Shown here piece by piece: positions 29,901-45,100 of a stretch of DNA of 64,000 nucleotides. Under the pieces are notes generated by a model. That model saw nothing but the letters and a program-made list of their open reading frames with translations, was not told where the DNA came from and ran no database searches. The stretch covers positions 1 through 64,000 of the forward strand of contig JAWZYV010001829.1 in assembly GCA_038373885.1 (NCBI GenBank), given 5' to 3'. The position numbers and the translations under genes were made by a program. The stretch's first letter is position 1; each line of letters starts with the position of its first letter. The DNA comes from Cheiracanthium punctorium (Eukaryota; Arthropoda; Arachnida; Araneae; Cheiracanthiidae).

Positions 29901-32900
29901 AGGAGGTGCTGGATCTACTGTATATACTGGATCACTAATTAAGTGTTTATGAGGTTTTACGCAGTTAAAAAGAAGGAATTTATAAAACACTCACAGTTGA
30001 ACGATATCTTTGTAGTCTGAGTAATTACTGACAGCCGAAGATTCGACAATTTCCATGAAATGCTGGTATGCTTGTGTTGTGTCTTCGTTTACTTCCAGCA
30101 AAGGCTTCAGTTGCTGAAATGTACAAACAAGAAATGTACAAATAAGAAGAAGATAGTGGAGGAAGATGTATAGGGTTGTTATAACTATACTTCCCCTATA
30201 AACAACATTCTGCAGCCGAAACGGCAACCAGATTTCTACCTACTTTGGCATAAGGACTGCCTATAAGATATGCTCAAGGAAGTTCCTTAAAAAGTTTAGT
30301 TCCAGAAATCACCACTAGGTGGTGCTTTGCATAGAAGTTCAGCTCAAGAAACGATTAAATTAGTTAATAAAAGTTAAAAAAACTACTGAATAAATATTGA
30401 AATTGTTTGAACATTTCGAGTTAGTCATTTCCGATGTTAAATTTGTTGTTTTTCCATCCAAAGCGCCACCTAGTGGATATTTTTAAGAGCTTTTGTTCGA
30501 AATTCCTTTAGCGTATCTCAATAGAGCAAGAGCCAGCGGCCGCCAGACCTTCGTCATAGTATAAAAGCTGAAACTTTCTCTCCTCATACCCCCCAACAGA
30601 GGTAGGAACAATCGGCCACTATAAAGTTTAGATGATCGTGGCTTTGGCAGGTAACAGGTGGCAAAGGTGTATAAAATAGCAGAAAATTTTCGTCATTTCA
30701 TAAAGCTTAATTTTTTTATATGTTCTTCTTCGCAGTACTAGAAATCACTTTATCCCTTGCCAGACACTTTTCCATCGTGGCAAACCCCACCAGACAATCT
30801 CAAAGTCAACGGGAGTCATGGAGAACTGTTGTGTTCGTAAACTCCCGCGACGAAGTACGTCAAGCTGTCACAAAGCGCCAAGCACATTTTATGCTGCTAC
30901 TTCTGAACTTTCTTACGATGCTGCAGCGCGCTCGTAATAGAACTACGTTTTCCATGACTTCGAGGTTGTCTGGCGGGGGTTTGCCACGATGGAAAATTGT
31001 CTGGCAAGGGATAAAGTGATTTCTAGTACTGCGAAGAAGAACATATAAAAAAATTAAGCTTTATGAAATGGCTAAAATTTTCGGCAATTTTATACACCTT
31101 TATCACCTGTTACCTGCCAAAGCCACGATCATCCAAACTTTATAGTGGCCGATTGTTCCTACCTCTGTTGGGGGTAAGCGCAGAGAAAGTTTCAGCTTTT
31201 ATACTATGACGAAGGTCTGGCGGTCGCTGGCTCTTAGACTACAAGTATAGACTGTATACCTAATTTGGTTTGACCCTCCGGTGAGTGGTTGCAGCTATAA
31301 AACAATGTTTGCGGGGGAAGTTTAACCCTATGACCATCTGGAAATGAGCAAATAATGTAAAGTTGTTTTTACGGTAAAATTTTCATGTAGCTTTAAACAT
31401 ACAAAAAATAAAATTTTGATAGGAAGATCTGTAATTATTAAAAAACAAGTTCCTATATTATTTATAAGCTTTAAAATCGGAACATATTTTATGATTCCTG
31501 ACTGTTATAAATAATTTAATTTATAGATGCATTGCAACGAAAACTGGAACGAAGTTGACAGGATTTTACTTCTCAGCCGCTTGGAGCGTTAATATTATCT
31601 ACCCTGTAAATGCAGAAAAATAGCTAAATTGAAAAAAAAAATTAACTGATTTTTGTCACCAGATGTGATTGATATCGTATGGAGCAAAATGTAACTTTCG
31701 CTAGTTACAGGGTAATAATCTCCCAAAATAGTTCTTCGTCCAATCAAGGAAATTCTGTGTATTCTCTAAGAAACAGGAATTTGCCTTTTGTATGCACATA
31801 CTACCGCAATCCATAAGAGTCATGAGAGTCCAGTGTAAATTCAGGACATTTATATATATATATATATATACAGGGTGGTTATAATTAAAATTCCCCTAAA
31901 AACAGCATTCAGCATACTGTAACCGGTGAGCAGATTGCTACCAAATTTGGCATATGGACTGTAGACGAGATGCGCTCACGAGAATTTTTCAGAACGTTTA
32001 GTTAAAAAAATGTACACTAGATGGTACTTTGCACGGAGCAATCAACTCAAATATTACCCAAATTAATGAATAAATGCCCAAAAACTATTGAATAAATGCT
32101 AAAATTGTTTATATATTTCGAATTAGCCATTTCCATCATAAAATTTGCCGTTTTTCATGCAACACGCCACCTAGTGGATATTTTTTGAAATATTTTTATT
32201 TGCGAAATTGCTTAACATTATCTATAGCCATTATACCAATTTTGGTTACAATCTGTTCGCCCGTTAGGACTATAGAGCTCTGTTCATAGGAAAAGCTTAA
32301 CCACCCTAAATTAGCTGCAGAATTCGATGGTTGTGTAAAACCTTTAAAAATTCGTAGATGTATAGCCGAATGCAAACTATTTTCGGCTGCTAAGTGATAG
32401 GGTATAAATCAATTTCGTTATTTGGCAGTTAATAAATGATAATTCATCTGCCATCGATAAAAACAACAGTTTTAAAACAGCTTCAGTATCAGATTGCTTT
32501 TAAAAATGAAGTTTCATATTTGAAAAAGAATGCAGTTGTAAAGTTATCTTACAAAGTAAAAATATGGTTTTAGCTCCCAGGTTTGGTTATTTTCGTGTAG
32601 TGTTAACACATTGCAAGCGGGTGACTTTCAGCAAAAAATAACGTTGACCTGCTGTTGGTTTTACCAGAATTCAAGTGACATCTCTGTCTAAATTGATTTA
32701 ACTCCTCTTACCTTGAGCTTCACTCCGCCTCAACAATAAAATCACACTTCTTATTATTAGAATCCACTACAATCAACCCTCGTTAATAAGTCATCTGGAA
32801 AAGACATCACTCCGCATATCATGTCATGTTTCAGAAATACTTCTTTTTCCATTTTTCACTCCGCTTATTTCATCCATATTTTTTTACCCACTTTGCTTAA

Positions 32901-35900
32901 GACGTCACTTTTAAGAGTGATGTCTGTCACAATTTTTCTTTAATAAATCTTTTTTAAGTCGTCCCGAGGGTGACGTACTAACGAGGTTTGATTGCATTTT
33001 AATACTCATCTTTCTAACAATTTTCCTACACTTTTAATGTAAATAAACTAATCTTACTTTATTTAATTAAGAATGTTTATTGCTGATATTCATACAAATG
33101 CTGAAAAAAATATTTCCCAGTTGGGCATGCATTTTCCTTGCGAGTGTGGAAATTTTTATTTACAAATATATTATAAAACCCCTTCCCCTCCCAGAACTCA
33201 AGTCTCTTGTTCTCAAAATACGTAATTTTACATTATCCCAAGCAATGCGTTCAAAGCACACCTGGCGTCTTAGCATATATGCAACATGCTACAACTTACC
33301 ACTCAGTTCAACCACCACCTTCTAGATACAGAAGGCTTGGGAACAGAAGCTTTTACGTCATTAGTAGGTCTTTTAAGATGACGTCATCACAGTTTTCGTT
33401 TCACAAAGTAAATCTATTTAAAATTTCTGGTAAATGATTAAAATTTTAGAAAATATGTTATGTTTAAGATAGAAATTAAAAAAACCTTTCTGATCAAAAA
33501 TCATTTATTGTGATCTATTTCTATATCATATTATATAATTAGAAATAATTATAATTTCCTATTTGTCGTAAAATTAAATTGTCTATCTTAAATCATTAAA
33601 ATATTTCATGTGGGAGTAAATTCACCACAAAATTTGTATAGTTTAACTTTGTGAAAATAAATGTGTGATGACGTCATTTTAGTGGACCTAGTGATAAAGT
33701 GAAAGTTTCTGTTCTCAGGCCTTCTATATCTAGGAGGTGGTGGTTCAACTCAGCGCAGCAAGAATAATCTCAGGTTTAAGGAACAGTTGTCCAAATGATG
33801 TGGTCCTTTACAAGGCCGACATTATACCTCTGACCACGAGATTCACGATAAGTTCATTTGCATATTTTAATAAACTGACGAATCTTGGAAACTTTAATAG
33901 GACCTCCAAGTATGTTTTAAATTGGAAAAGTAACCAGGGTTTGAAAAGAGACACCCCACTTTGCATATGTGTGGAAAGAGGGTTTTATAGATTCCAAAGT
34001 TGTCCCTTCGACTACTGTTAGCTATTTGTTCCTTACAGTGTCACTTGAGAATATTAGTTTCAGTAAGAATCTCATGCCCCATGCCAGTAAACAGGTAGAC
34101 CATCCGGATCTTTAAATCAGTTGGCTCTAGAGGTCATCAACAACATTCCCTCCGATGCCTTGGTCTTCTACACAGATGGAAGTAAATTGGATGACGGTAG
34201 AACCGGGAGTGGTGTATTCGTTAGCAATATCGAGGGAGATATTGAGGGAGAAAGTAGATTCGTATTAGAAACCCGGATTATTGTTCAGTTTTTAGATCCG
34301 AAATCATAGCTATAAGCGTAGTTCTTGATTATGTCCAGACAACTGATAAAATTAGCATTTGGATTTTTACAGATAGTAAAATCCCTATCCAATTTTTAAA
34401 AGCTGGCCGAAAATTTATGATGTCCCAGATTTGGACCTGGTGTAGGCTTTCCTACAGCAGGGGGATAAGTAACAACAACAACAACAAATTACCACTAAAA
34501 TGTCATTTTTCCGGTAAGAATCATCATCTTCTTTCACGTCTCCTAATGACTCAATAGCATTTTTTATGTTATGCAATCTGCCCAAGAAGCACATTTTCTT
34601 GAGCATCTTGTCACTCGTTCCGCAAGCTGATTCACAACCGTTGATGGTCTTCAGAAACTGCAGCAAGACCTTCAACAGTAGTCCTGAACTGGAAGACATG
34701 TGCAACAGCATTCGGGAAAACGTTTGCATATCGAATGTGCTTGATAGCATCTTGGGACCTGAAAGCAGATCCGAATTCACCTGCAATATAAATAAAAGAC
34801 TAAAATTAAAATGGGGCTCTTTTGAAAGATAAAATTAAATATGTACATGAACAATAAGTTCAAATCTCACGAACTACAGTCGTGTGCAAAAGTTTAAGAC
34901 CACCCATAGACAAGGTTTGGGGCCGTGGTAGCCCAGTCGTTAAGGCCTCGTAATCGGAAGGTTGCGGGTTCGATACCGGCATACCAGTAAAGACCACCGT
35001 GTACATGCGGTGTCGGTGCACGTTAAATCCGTGGTTCCTAAAGTCCTCTCGGCGGTCGCTAGCAGTTTCCGAGGGGTGTCAAAATTCAGAAGTCCTCACC
35101 TTCTGATGAGGTTCCAAATTGTGGCGGGAAATTCCGGGAAGGACGTAAATGTAGCTCTAAGCGACGCATTCAGTGACGCGAGCTGTCTTCTCCTGGCAAA
35201 TAAATAAATCAAGAAGGTTTTAAAAAATACTTTTTAAGAAACATTAACCTCCTCCATCTCGGAGTGCGCATTGCTGCGAACATGTGAAGAGCATAACTAA
35301 CCTTTTTTCCAAACAGTAATTTTTTTGTTTGGTAATACTTTTTTAAAATTATGAACATCAAACGCGCTGTTTGTTATGATCTTTTCCGAAAAAAGTTACT
35401 GTTTAGAAAAATAGATAGGTAAATTTTGCCCGGGTTGGCAGCTATGTGTACAGAATTTCCTTCCAGGATGAAATCCTCTGGGTCTGGGTTTCTTTTACGG
35501 TATTCAAAGACGTGACCAAACTGCAAATCTACTTTGATTTGACGTATTTATTTGCATTAAGTTATTAATAACTTTGACTTTAAATATATACGTCAAATCA
35601 AAGTAGATTGGCAATTTGGGAGAGTCTAAATAACTCAAGACGGCACCTTGACATCTTTCACAAGATTAAAATAAATAAACTAGGTTTTTCTTCTGTTGAA
35701 ACATGGAGAATTTAAATATTTAAACTGAAAGTTTGGCAAACACGACAAGGTAACTGTTTTTATTTTTTAAACTTTTATGATTTTAAATTATTTTAATTAT
35801 CTAAAGACAACCAATAGATTAATAATATTAGAAAATAGAAACGGTTTATTTTTACGATAACATGGATTAAAGCACACTATCCCCGTTAATACATATTTTG

Positions 35901-38900
35901 TGTACATTAAATTTAAGTTTTTTTTTTCTTTTTTAATTCACCACTTTTCGATGAGCGCCTTCACAAGTAACAAAAAAGATGAGCAATGAATCATCTTTTG
36001 CTTAGGTATCTTTTAGCACTTCAGCGCAAAAACAGGAGAAACTAATTAAATATTTAAAATTCCAGTTGTCATTAATTCGAGAAACGTGCTGATTAAATTC
36101 TTACGGATGGGTACCGAATGTGCTGACACTTTTGTAGCGGCTGAAATAGTCGTTTTTTCAGTAGATCATAAATCTTATTAAATTACAATTAATCAAAATT
36201 TCAATTCTTTTCAAGCGGCAGCGGATTCAATTTATCAAATTTTTAAGTCTTTAAAATATTTAAAAGCCAATCGATTCCTTTAAATATAAAAAAAAATAAA
36301 AAGGAGGATACACATTCAATATCAAGCATACTTAATAACATATTTTAAAATCAGACATATATATATCCTCTTGAAATAAACTTAAAAAAAAAAAAAAAGA
36401 GGAAACAAAAGTTTCGTTACCTGTTTCATCCGTTTCCTTATTGGCATGTATATCTTGAAGGAAGTATCTCCATCCCTGCAGGCCAAAGAATGCAGGTACG
36501 CTTTAGACGAGTCCAGAGTTTCAGGATCGATGCAGAAATTGTCACTGTCGTTCTTCAGTGAGAAGATCTCGGCCTGTGTTCGTTGGGGGAAACAATATCT
36601 GAGTCAGAATGGTGTTCCTCGGAAAAATTTTATGCGTAAACAAGTATTAATGAATCCTACGAGCAGCTGAGGTGTGAAATACTCCATACGTTGACTTTAA
36701 GTTTTTGTTGCAACCATCAATATATAAGCTAAGCTAGACTCCTGACTTGGTATTAGTCTACACTGTGAGCTTTCGAGTCGTTTGGGCGTGTCTAAAGCCT
36801 TTTAAAAGGCGGCAAAAATGGGACAGAAAGCCGCGGAACGTATACCCCAATCTCAACCACTTTTTGTGAACATAGAAAATCGTAAAAGTAATTTTGTAGT
36901 GCATATAATCAAGACTGACTGACTGAAGGACGAGGATTAACGGAGCACCATTGCGAAGACCGCTTTATCTCCAACTAGTAAATGACATCATGAGGTACAA
37001 TATCCTGTGGTTAGAAAGAAAGGGCCGAAGGCCCGGATCGATCAATTCAGTATGGAGCCGATGCAACGCCTCCTAGTTATACAATGCTGAAGAACAGAAA
37101 CGTTTACTTCAGCACTAGGTGTACTGACGTAACGTCATCACACATTTATTTTCAGAAACTAAAATTTGTGGTAAATTTACTCCCGCAAAAATCATTTTAA
37201 TGATTTAAGATAGAAAATTTAATTTTACGACCAATAGGAAATTTTCACTATCACTAATTATATAATATCATTTAGAAATAGATCATAATAAATTATTTTT
37301 TTATCGAAAAGGTATTTTAATTTTTATCTTTAAGATATTTTCTAAATTTTGTATCATTCACCAGAAATTGTAAATGGTTTTACTTTGTGAAACTAAAACT
37401 CTGATGACGTTCAACTTAAGCGACCTAGTGATGACGTAAAAGTTTCTGCTCTCAGACCTTCTATGTCTAGGAGGTGTTGGCCGATGACGCCGGAAGTCGG
37501 TAAGCGCGCGCGGCTGGATGCAGATGGAAAGCAGTAAGATGGTAGAGCTCGTTACGAATGTAGCCAGAATATCAAGCAACATGGCTGGGTCGGCGAAACG
37601 AGAAGTCGATGAAACGTTCAGATGGAGAAAGTATGGTAGCAAAAAATGTGCTATTCAATACGGTGGGGTTCGGCATGGGGCATTATCTCGTAAGGTGTGA
37701 AATCTTCAAAATCGGTACTACGACACCCTGCGTGGCCCAAAAGTTTTCACTGACACAAGACAATGACATCGCAGTCCAAACTGAGAAACCAAGGCATGCA
37801 CATTTAAACTTGGCCGGCAGCTCGATGCTTCTCAAGAATCTTCATTGAAGTCAAAGACGTTACAGGTAGTCTGCCACACTCAAGTCGAGGACGTCAGACG
37901 AGATAAACCAACCCACAAAAGAGGCCTCAGAGCCTTCCGCCACTGGCCAAGGATCAAGTGATCTTCGGGCAAAGAAAGACGTTAAATATCAAGTATGAAG
38001 ATAGATCAGTATGGCTGAGGGGTCCACATCTACCCAACATCCCAAGTTACTCGTGTAGGTACGCAACAGGCAGTGCTCCTACTCACCCCGTTAGCATGCC
38101 ACACACAAACCCACCCAGGTGAAACTCCACAGAGATCCTCTGTCAGAGGGAAGCTCAGTTGTGTCCAGAGCTGACACACTCCCGTTCACGTATACAATCG
38201 AGATGTTATTTCAGAAAATCATTCAAAAAAAGTTCTATTTATAATGAGTGGTTAGTTATACCTTTATGCCACCTCTTTCGGGAATTTAGCCACTCCCAGA
38301 CGGCATGGAAAATCGGATAGAGAAAGCAATTCAGCATAGCATGCATGACAATGGTTGCGACACATTTTCTTCAGCAAATAGTAAATCATGAACTATTTTT
38401 AAAGCTTTAAAGAATGAAAGCTCTAAAGATAGCCAATTTTCATTAACTAGCTGAAGTACTCCTTCTTCGTAGGGATAAGGAGGCGGGGTAAGGAGCAGGA
38501 AGAAGGCATTTCGCTAACACTCGTTACTGCAAAAAGTTTATTCGATAGGAGCAGCCAAATTATTTCACGCCTAATATTAACATTTGCATGATCCGATGAA
38601 GTCTGATGAAGATCCAATTGGAGCTGGAAACTTCAGAAAATACATTTGTAGTTGTAGTAAACGACACATTCGGTGACGAGAGCTGTTTTATCCTAGCAAA
38701 CAAGTGAAATATCTGTATTTGATTGCATCACAGGAAAGTAACAAATTTAACTGTGATGTCCAGAATGCTAAATGTTGACGTATAAATAAAATATTGTAAT
38801 ATCTGAAGTCGTATTAATTCGAATTACGAATTTCACTTGATACAAACAATATTTTTCTTAATGAGGTTGGACGAATCTGATGGGATGCGATGAAATTATA

Positions 38901-41887
38901 CATCTTCGAATGTATGTTTGTGAGTAAGAGGTGTATTATAAGTCTTCACAAACGCAAGTTTAAAGTAGATTTGTTTTCTTCATAAGAAGGCTCCCATCTA
39001 AATACTTGTCCTACTAGCAGAGCTGCCAAGTCTCCGGCTCTTTCCGGGAGATTTCCCACCACAATATTTAGACAGTTTTATTTTACATTAAATATTTGGA
39101 CTAATTTTAAGCATAAATTTGTAAGTTAGTGGTGGTAAAGACTTGGCAGCTCTGTACTAGTAAGCAGAAAGAGCAAAAAACAATCAATAATTTCTGAAGG
39201 ACAGTGCACTATGTAGGATATAAATTATGTACACATTTTTGCGAACATAATTTATGGTATCCTTGTTCTGACTCCGATTTCAGCTCTTTATTAGAGGATA
39301 ATTCAACGAATTGCAGCGATATTAGTATATCATCTGAGTTTTCGAAAAAGTGCAACATTCAGCTGGGAATAATCAAATTAAGAATATCAATCAGCAGAAT
39401 CGCATCCCTGATTGTTTTCCAACTTTTTGAGTCCTCTGTTGACCATGCAATGATCGAGCAATTGGCATTAAAATTATTATGATTTAACTATAATCAAAAT
39501 CGCTAAAACAACCATTATCACAACTGCCAACATTTACACTTTTCTTTTCTTTTCTTTTTTTTAACATTATTTACTACAAATTTCTTGTAGGTATTTTAAA
39601 TTAATTTAAAATTATTCTTAATGATGAGCTCAGTGTCCGAAAATCAGATAATTTTCAAAAGACAGTATATCCACGTTATGAGGATTGATAGCAGTAGCAT
39701 TTTAGTAGTAAAAATACTAGCTTGCTTCTTGCAAAATGTTACTAATACGTGATTACAATTATGGCATTGTATTTATAATGACGTAAATATAATCATGATC
39801 GCTAAGATAACCATTACTATACTTTTATTAAAATAATTTGATATTGTGAGGATTGAAAACAATAGCACACTACTGCTAAAAATACTAGCTTGCTTATCGT
39901 GAAAAATAGCTATTTAAATAAACCCTTTGTTTAAGGAGGTTGTATTTAATTGTTACCTCATAGGGAGTTATGGAGTTCCATATCACAGGTTCTAGATCGT
40001 CCACAAATGCAGAAACAAACGCTTGTACATCAACGAAACCAGGTGAACCTTAAAAAATGAAATACAAATATTTCGTTACATTGCACATTATTTTTCGTTA
40101 ACCATTTAATTTGGAAGAAAATCGTCAAAAAAGTTACTCATTTTTTCCTTGCAAATATTGCACATTATTTATACATCATTAGTTATTTTAACATAGACAG
40201 CATTTTGTTGAATTCAAGAATACAAATTTTCCAAATCCCTTGAAACTTTCTGGATCCGCCCGTGCTATATCTCACCAAAACCAGGAAACACAGCATGCCT
40301 CAGATTTTTAGCATAGCACCATGGTAATGAATTCCATCGCTTTTTAGTTGTTCCAAATTTCTCGTGAGCTTTTTGGCTGTTCAAAATCAATACTCAAATG
40401 AAATAAAGCTCGTTATGCTTACTTTTATTAAAATTCTGCACTACAGCAACAAGTTTCGGAATGAAGCGGAGCATGTCTGTCGTTGACGATGCTTCGTTAT
40501 CTCCGTTGTATTCAGACACATCAGTCAGCATTCTGTTCATAGATTCTAGGCTGAAAAAATAATGCTAAATAAAAATGAATACATAAAAGTCTGAGAGACT
40601 TTATTATGGTATATATTAAAAGCTTTTGACAATCAATACGTCGACCGTATTTGTCTTCCTTGCTTCATTAAAAGGCGTATCTGCCAACATACATCTACAA
40701 TTCAATGCTTTTTGCAACGACAATGTCTCAAAATATAACGTGAAAGTTAAGCCAAATGTTTAGTAATTTAATAATTAAAAAGCATTGTTAAAAAAGTGGT
40801 TGATTATTTTCCGTATGTGTTCTACTTACGTAGCCGGAATGTGCATCGTAATACCTGTGTCGGCCCTATTTGTTTTTATGGTTGCAGTATGTTAGAAAGT
40901 GTATCCATGTTTATAATTTAAAACCTCTTTACACACGTAAACTTTTTTTAAACAAATCACAGGAAGAATTTGTTTTATAAGGTGTATTTTTGTCTGATGC
41001 TTAGATTTTAATTGTGCAAGACTGTTGTGTGATTGCATGTGAAGACCTAACTGAAGGATTTCTGAATTTCTGCAATTATCAAAGAAATTCATGCATCTGA
41101 AAATGCACAACCTAATACAGAAGCTAATAACAGTGGTAAAAAAAGAAATCAGTATTTTTATGAAGAGGATTTTCACCATCTCTTCAGGCTGGAAAAATAT
41201 AAAATCTTTGGAAATGATATATACATTCAGGTGAAAATATCGTATTCCGTGTCATAAGTGTTGACTAGTCTCGGGCCGATTACTAGACTCACTTCTTGAT
41301 ACAATTGTTCAATCAGTACAATACTAACCCTCAGGTATTAATACTTTCTTTCAATTTCATGGAAAATTTTTTCATTACGTACTGCAAGCAGAGATATCAG
41401 TAATTGGACGTATTCTAAGTTCATATTAACACGTAAAAATTAGTGGTGAGAAATCTTCCGATAAAATCGGAAGAGTTGGTAGGTATGCTAACATTAATAT
41501 AGAATTTCTGTAATGAAATAAATTGTATGTACATATTAAATTCCTTATAATCACATTATCAATAATATATGAAAACTTTTAGTAGCTATAATTACTTTTT
41601 GTGTAAAAACTACAAGTGAGTCTAAGAATTTGGCCCGTGATTGTGCGTGGGAAATCGCGAAAGAACAAAGCAAAAATACACAAGTGAATAAATAAAAGTT
41701 CCTTCCGAATGAAACTGGACAGTTTTTCCCACATGAAAATAATGAAAAATAAAAAGTAGGTGTTTAAAAAATCTGTAATTTTCATTAAATTTATTAAATT
41801 TTTATATTTTTTTGTGTGTGCTATATGACTCGAATTTTCGCTGAACTTCGTTATTAAGAATATCCGTATTTTGAAAAGCACACACAC

Positions 41888-41947
<60 letters not shown>

Positions 41948-42118
41948 CTCATCCGCGTCGTAGACGAGATTTAAAATTTTTTGTATTACAACATAAAGTG
42001 TGTTTACTTAACATAAGACACAAGAATCCAATTCTTCAACAAAACGTGTGTTTTTGATTTTTTACAAACAAGGAAACAATGTGAAAACAATATGGCCGTC
42101 ACATAAAATTATAAATCA

Positions 42119-42149
<31 letters not shown>

Positions 42150-45100
42150 TTGTAAATTGTAATTTTTAAAAAATATTTTTCCAAAACGGAGCTTGCGCGT
42201 ATCCTAAACTCGAAAATTGTGCTGTGTTCTAAGCTATTGTATACGAAAGGCTATAAATTATTTTCTGCAGTAAATGGCAGCTAACATGTATAATAAAATA
42301 AAAATACATGAGATTATGATAGTAGAAGTTTTATTGTTACTTTAAAATATTTTCTACTTACATATTTCCAGCCTCTTGTCCCGTTAGTTTGCCGCTGTTT
42401 TTCAAGAAATGCCCCTTCAAATCATTGATTGCATTCTTCATACCGAACCCATAAGACAAAAGTAATTTTTTGATATCCTGCAAAAAGAAAAATAAATTTT
42501 TGCTACATTATTTTACAGAAATTAAACGGTGCAATAGTGTTTTTTCAAATTGCGCCTCTCATCTGCGTAGCTACCAACTTGTACAGTTTTTCAGAAAGAT
42601 ACTTGCCACTATTTTCTAAATGTTTTATTTTATAAAAAAAGAATTTCAACGTTCCGTATTTACGCAAAGCCATCACAGTTGATACTTGCGTTCAGGTGCG
42701 CTTATTTGTTACACCTTGATTCTTCTGACACTAACGATTCAAAATACGCAAATTTTGCTAACTGATTTCGAAATCCTTGTACTAATATCTTTTAGAATAT
42801 ATGTGTACTAGGGTTCTGAATTTTGTGCCAGATACTTTATGTTTTACAAGCTAAATTTTCATGAAAATTGGTTCAAGCAGGTGACTCCAAACTTAGGCTC
42901 TCTTTTCGGAAGTTTCTAGCGTTAAGTTTTTTATGTTTAAGTGATGATTTTCGGAGCAAACAGTGGGACGGTTGGGACAATATCAAGGTGACAGATGGCG
43001 TGATAAAAAAAAAAATCATATCACCCAATCACAGAATGTGTGCAGCATTTTATTTTATTTTATTTTATTTTTGACTATTAACTCGTAAACTGTGATTTAC
43101 ATCAATTATTATATACTGCTGCGAATGTTTAACGGTAAATGGAACGTTAGAAAAGCAACTGTGCACAAATAATAGCAATTACATTTTTATATTAATCGTA
43201 CCGTGCATTAGAAAGCAAGAATACGAAATATTACGTAAAATTTGAGTATAAAATGCATGTACCACAAGAAAACAGAATTTTTCTACGTCCTTAATTTCTT
43301 AAAATTTGAATTTTAAAAGAAAGAAACTAACCTGGTATACGCTAATAATTCAGAAACTGTCTGTAAAGGAGTTTATTAGCACTTCTATAAGACCTTTCTT
43401 TTAAATCCATAATTTTACAATTCCAGGATAGGTTCAAACCTATCCTGGAACCAGTAACGTGTATATAAACCAGTTCATGAAACTCTTTCTATATCGAGAA
43501 ACGTGATTCATTATCAATCTCAATCTCGTCCCTAATGAATCAACCAGACAGGTGCGCTTTATTGCTTTCTAACATGTTTTCGTAAACTTGTGACAGATTA
43601 GAGAACCATGTTAATCATCTATGTTAGACATTGAAAAGGTCTTACTCCTTTCTTTTCCTCAATTGTGTCAGCAGAAGTTCCGGAATTTCCTGCGAGGTTG
43701 CTGGCATTTCTTGATGCATTCCCAGGTCTAAGAATTTCTAAGAAAAAAATTAATGATATTTTAATGTAAATAAGTTGAAATTCAATAAAAAATTTGAAGC
43801 TGATAGGAATTGCAAAAATTCTATAAAGCTACACTGGACACAAAAGTACAATTTCACTCGTTGATTTTTTACAAACATGGGAAGAAACATGATAAACATG
43901 GGTTCAAGATATAAAAGGGAAGAGAATGGCTAGCCCACTTCGATTGTTTTAAAACATTTCAATTAAACAATATAAAAGGTATAATACTAAGAAGTCAAAA
44001 TATGTCAATAAAACTGCTTAGACTTCAAAAGAAATATTTTTGTTTTGAGAGATAAATTCCTTACTTTCAAAATAATTATACATGTTCAGAGGAAGCAAAG
44101 GATATTTCAAATTCACTAATAAATTCACCAATAAATTCACTAATGTTTATTTTTGAGAAATTTGAATGTAATTTAATTATTTATCTATCAGTAAAAATTC
44201 TTTCTCGAGGTCTTTATTCTACGGACAATACCTCAAAAGAACTGATGAAATATACCAGCAAATACGTAGATTTATCCTTCAAGAAATCAACATTTAACAA
44301 GGAAGACTGAAAGAATGCTGTGAGAACAGAGGTTAACACAACTTTTTTTCCCCCTTTTAATTAATTTCCCTTTTTTTTTAAACTTTTCTTTAATGGTATT
44401 TAAAGGCATCGTTTACATTTCGACTTTTGCTTAAACTCTAGATCTGTTTTTAAATTTAAAAAATATAAACAATTTTTACCACTAATAAGACCTCTTTCAT
44501 TCATTGATTAACTTGCACTTAAGGAACCGGAAATGTCACAACCAGAGATTTATAATTAAATTAACGCTTTGCAAATGGTCATTGCCCTCCTTAGCGATTT
44601 ACAGACAGTGTCCAGACTTCCAAGTATGAGCAGTTTTCTTGTGTTCATTCGAAAAGTTGAGGAGATCAGTAAGTGGTACGCTGTTTGATTAACCGTAAGG
44701 AATTTCGCATATTAAAATCCTTTGTATAAGAATGCGTGAACGAATAAAAAAAAATCATATACCTTTAAAGCCTACAATGGAGCATTCCGCAGCAGTTATA
44801 AAATCTTCAACATCCAGAACTTTCTGGGAGTCAGTTTTCTGATAATTTGATGATGAGGTGGAAACCCTGGAAACAAAAAACAAATATACAGGTTAATTTA
44901 AAAAAAGTTTACCAAATGGCATGGCAAATCAGGTATATAACGAGAATCAAAAAGGGAATCGCCTTCTAGGGCGCAAACGCGTTGCTATACAAACACGAGG
45001 TGAGCAGACGGAAATTGTCTTCCAGAAGCGAACGCATTGGGAGCAAGAAGGCTAGTATAGCTTGATTCATACTGACCGCTCCGTGCCCCTCAGATCCCGC

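Noticed and set aside
34874..34905. Complete Tc1 element next to the SINE
   Set aside because: Only one terminus-like stretch is visible, and no inverted partner was found nearby.
34918..34995. Genuine tRNA gene
   Set aside because: The A and B boxes are present, but there is no clean cloverleaf or acceptor stem, and a SINE body follows. A second body copy exists at 38577.
41880..41946. CRISPR-like or other regular array
   Set aside because: A plain (CA)n/(AT)n microsatellite.
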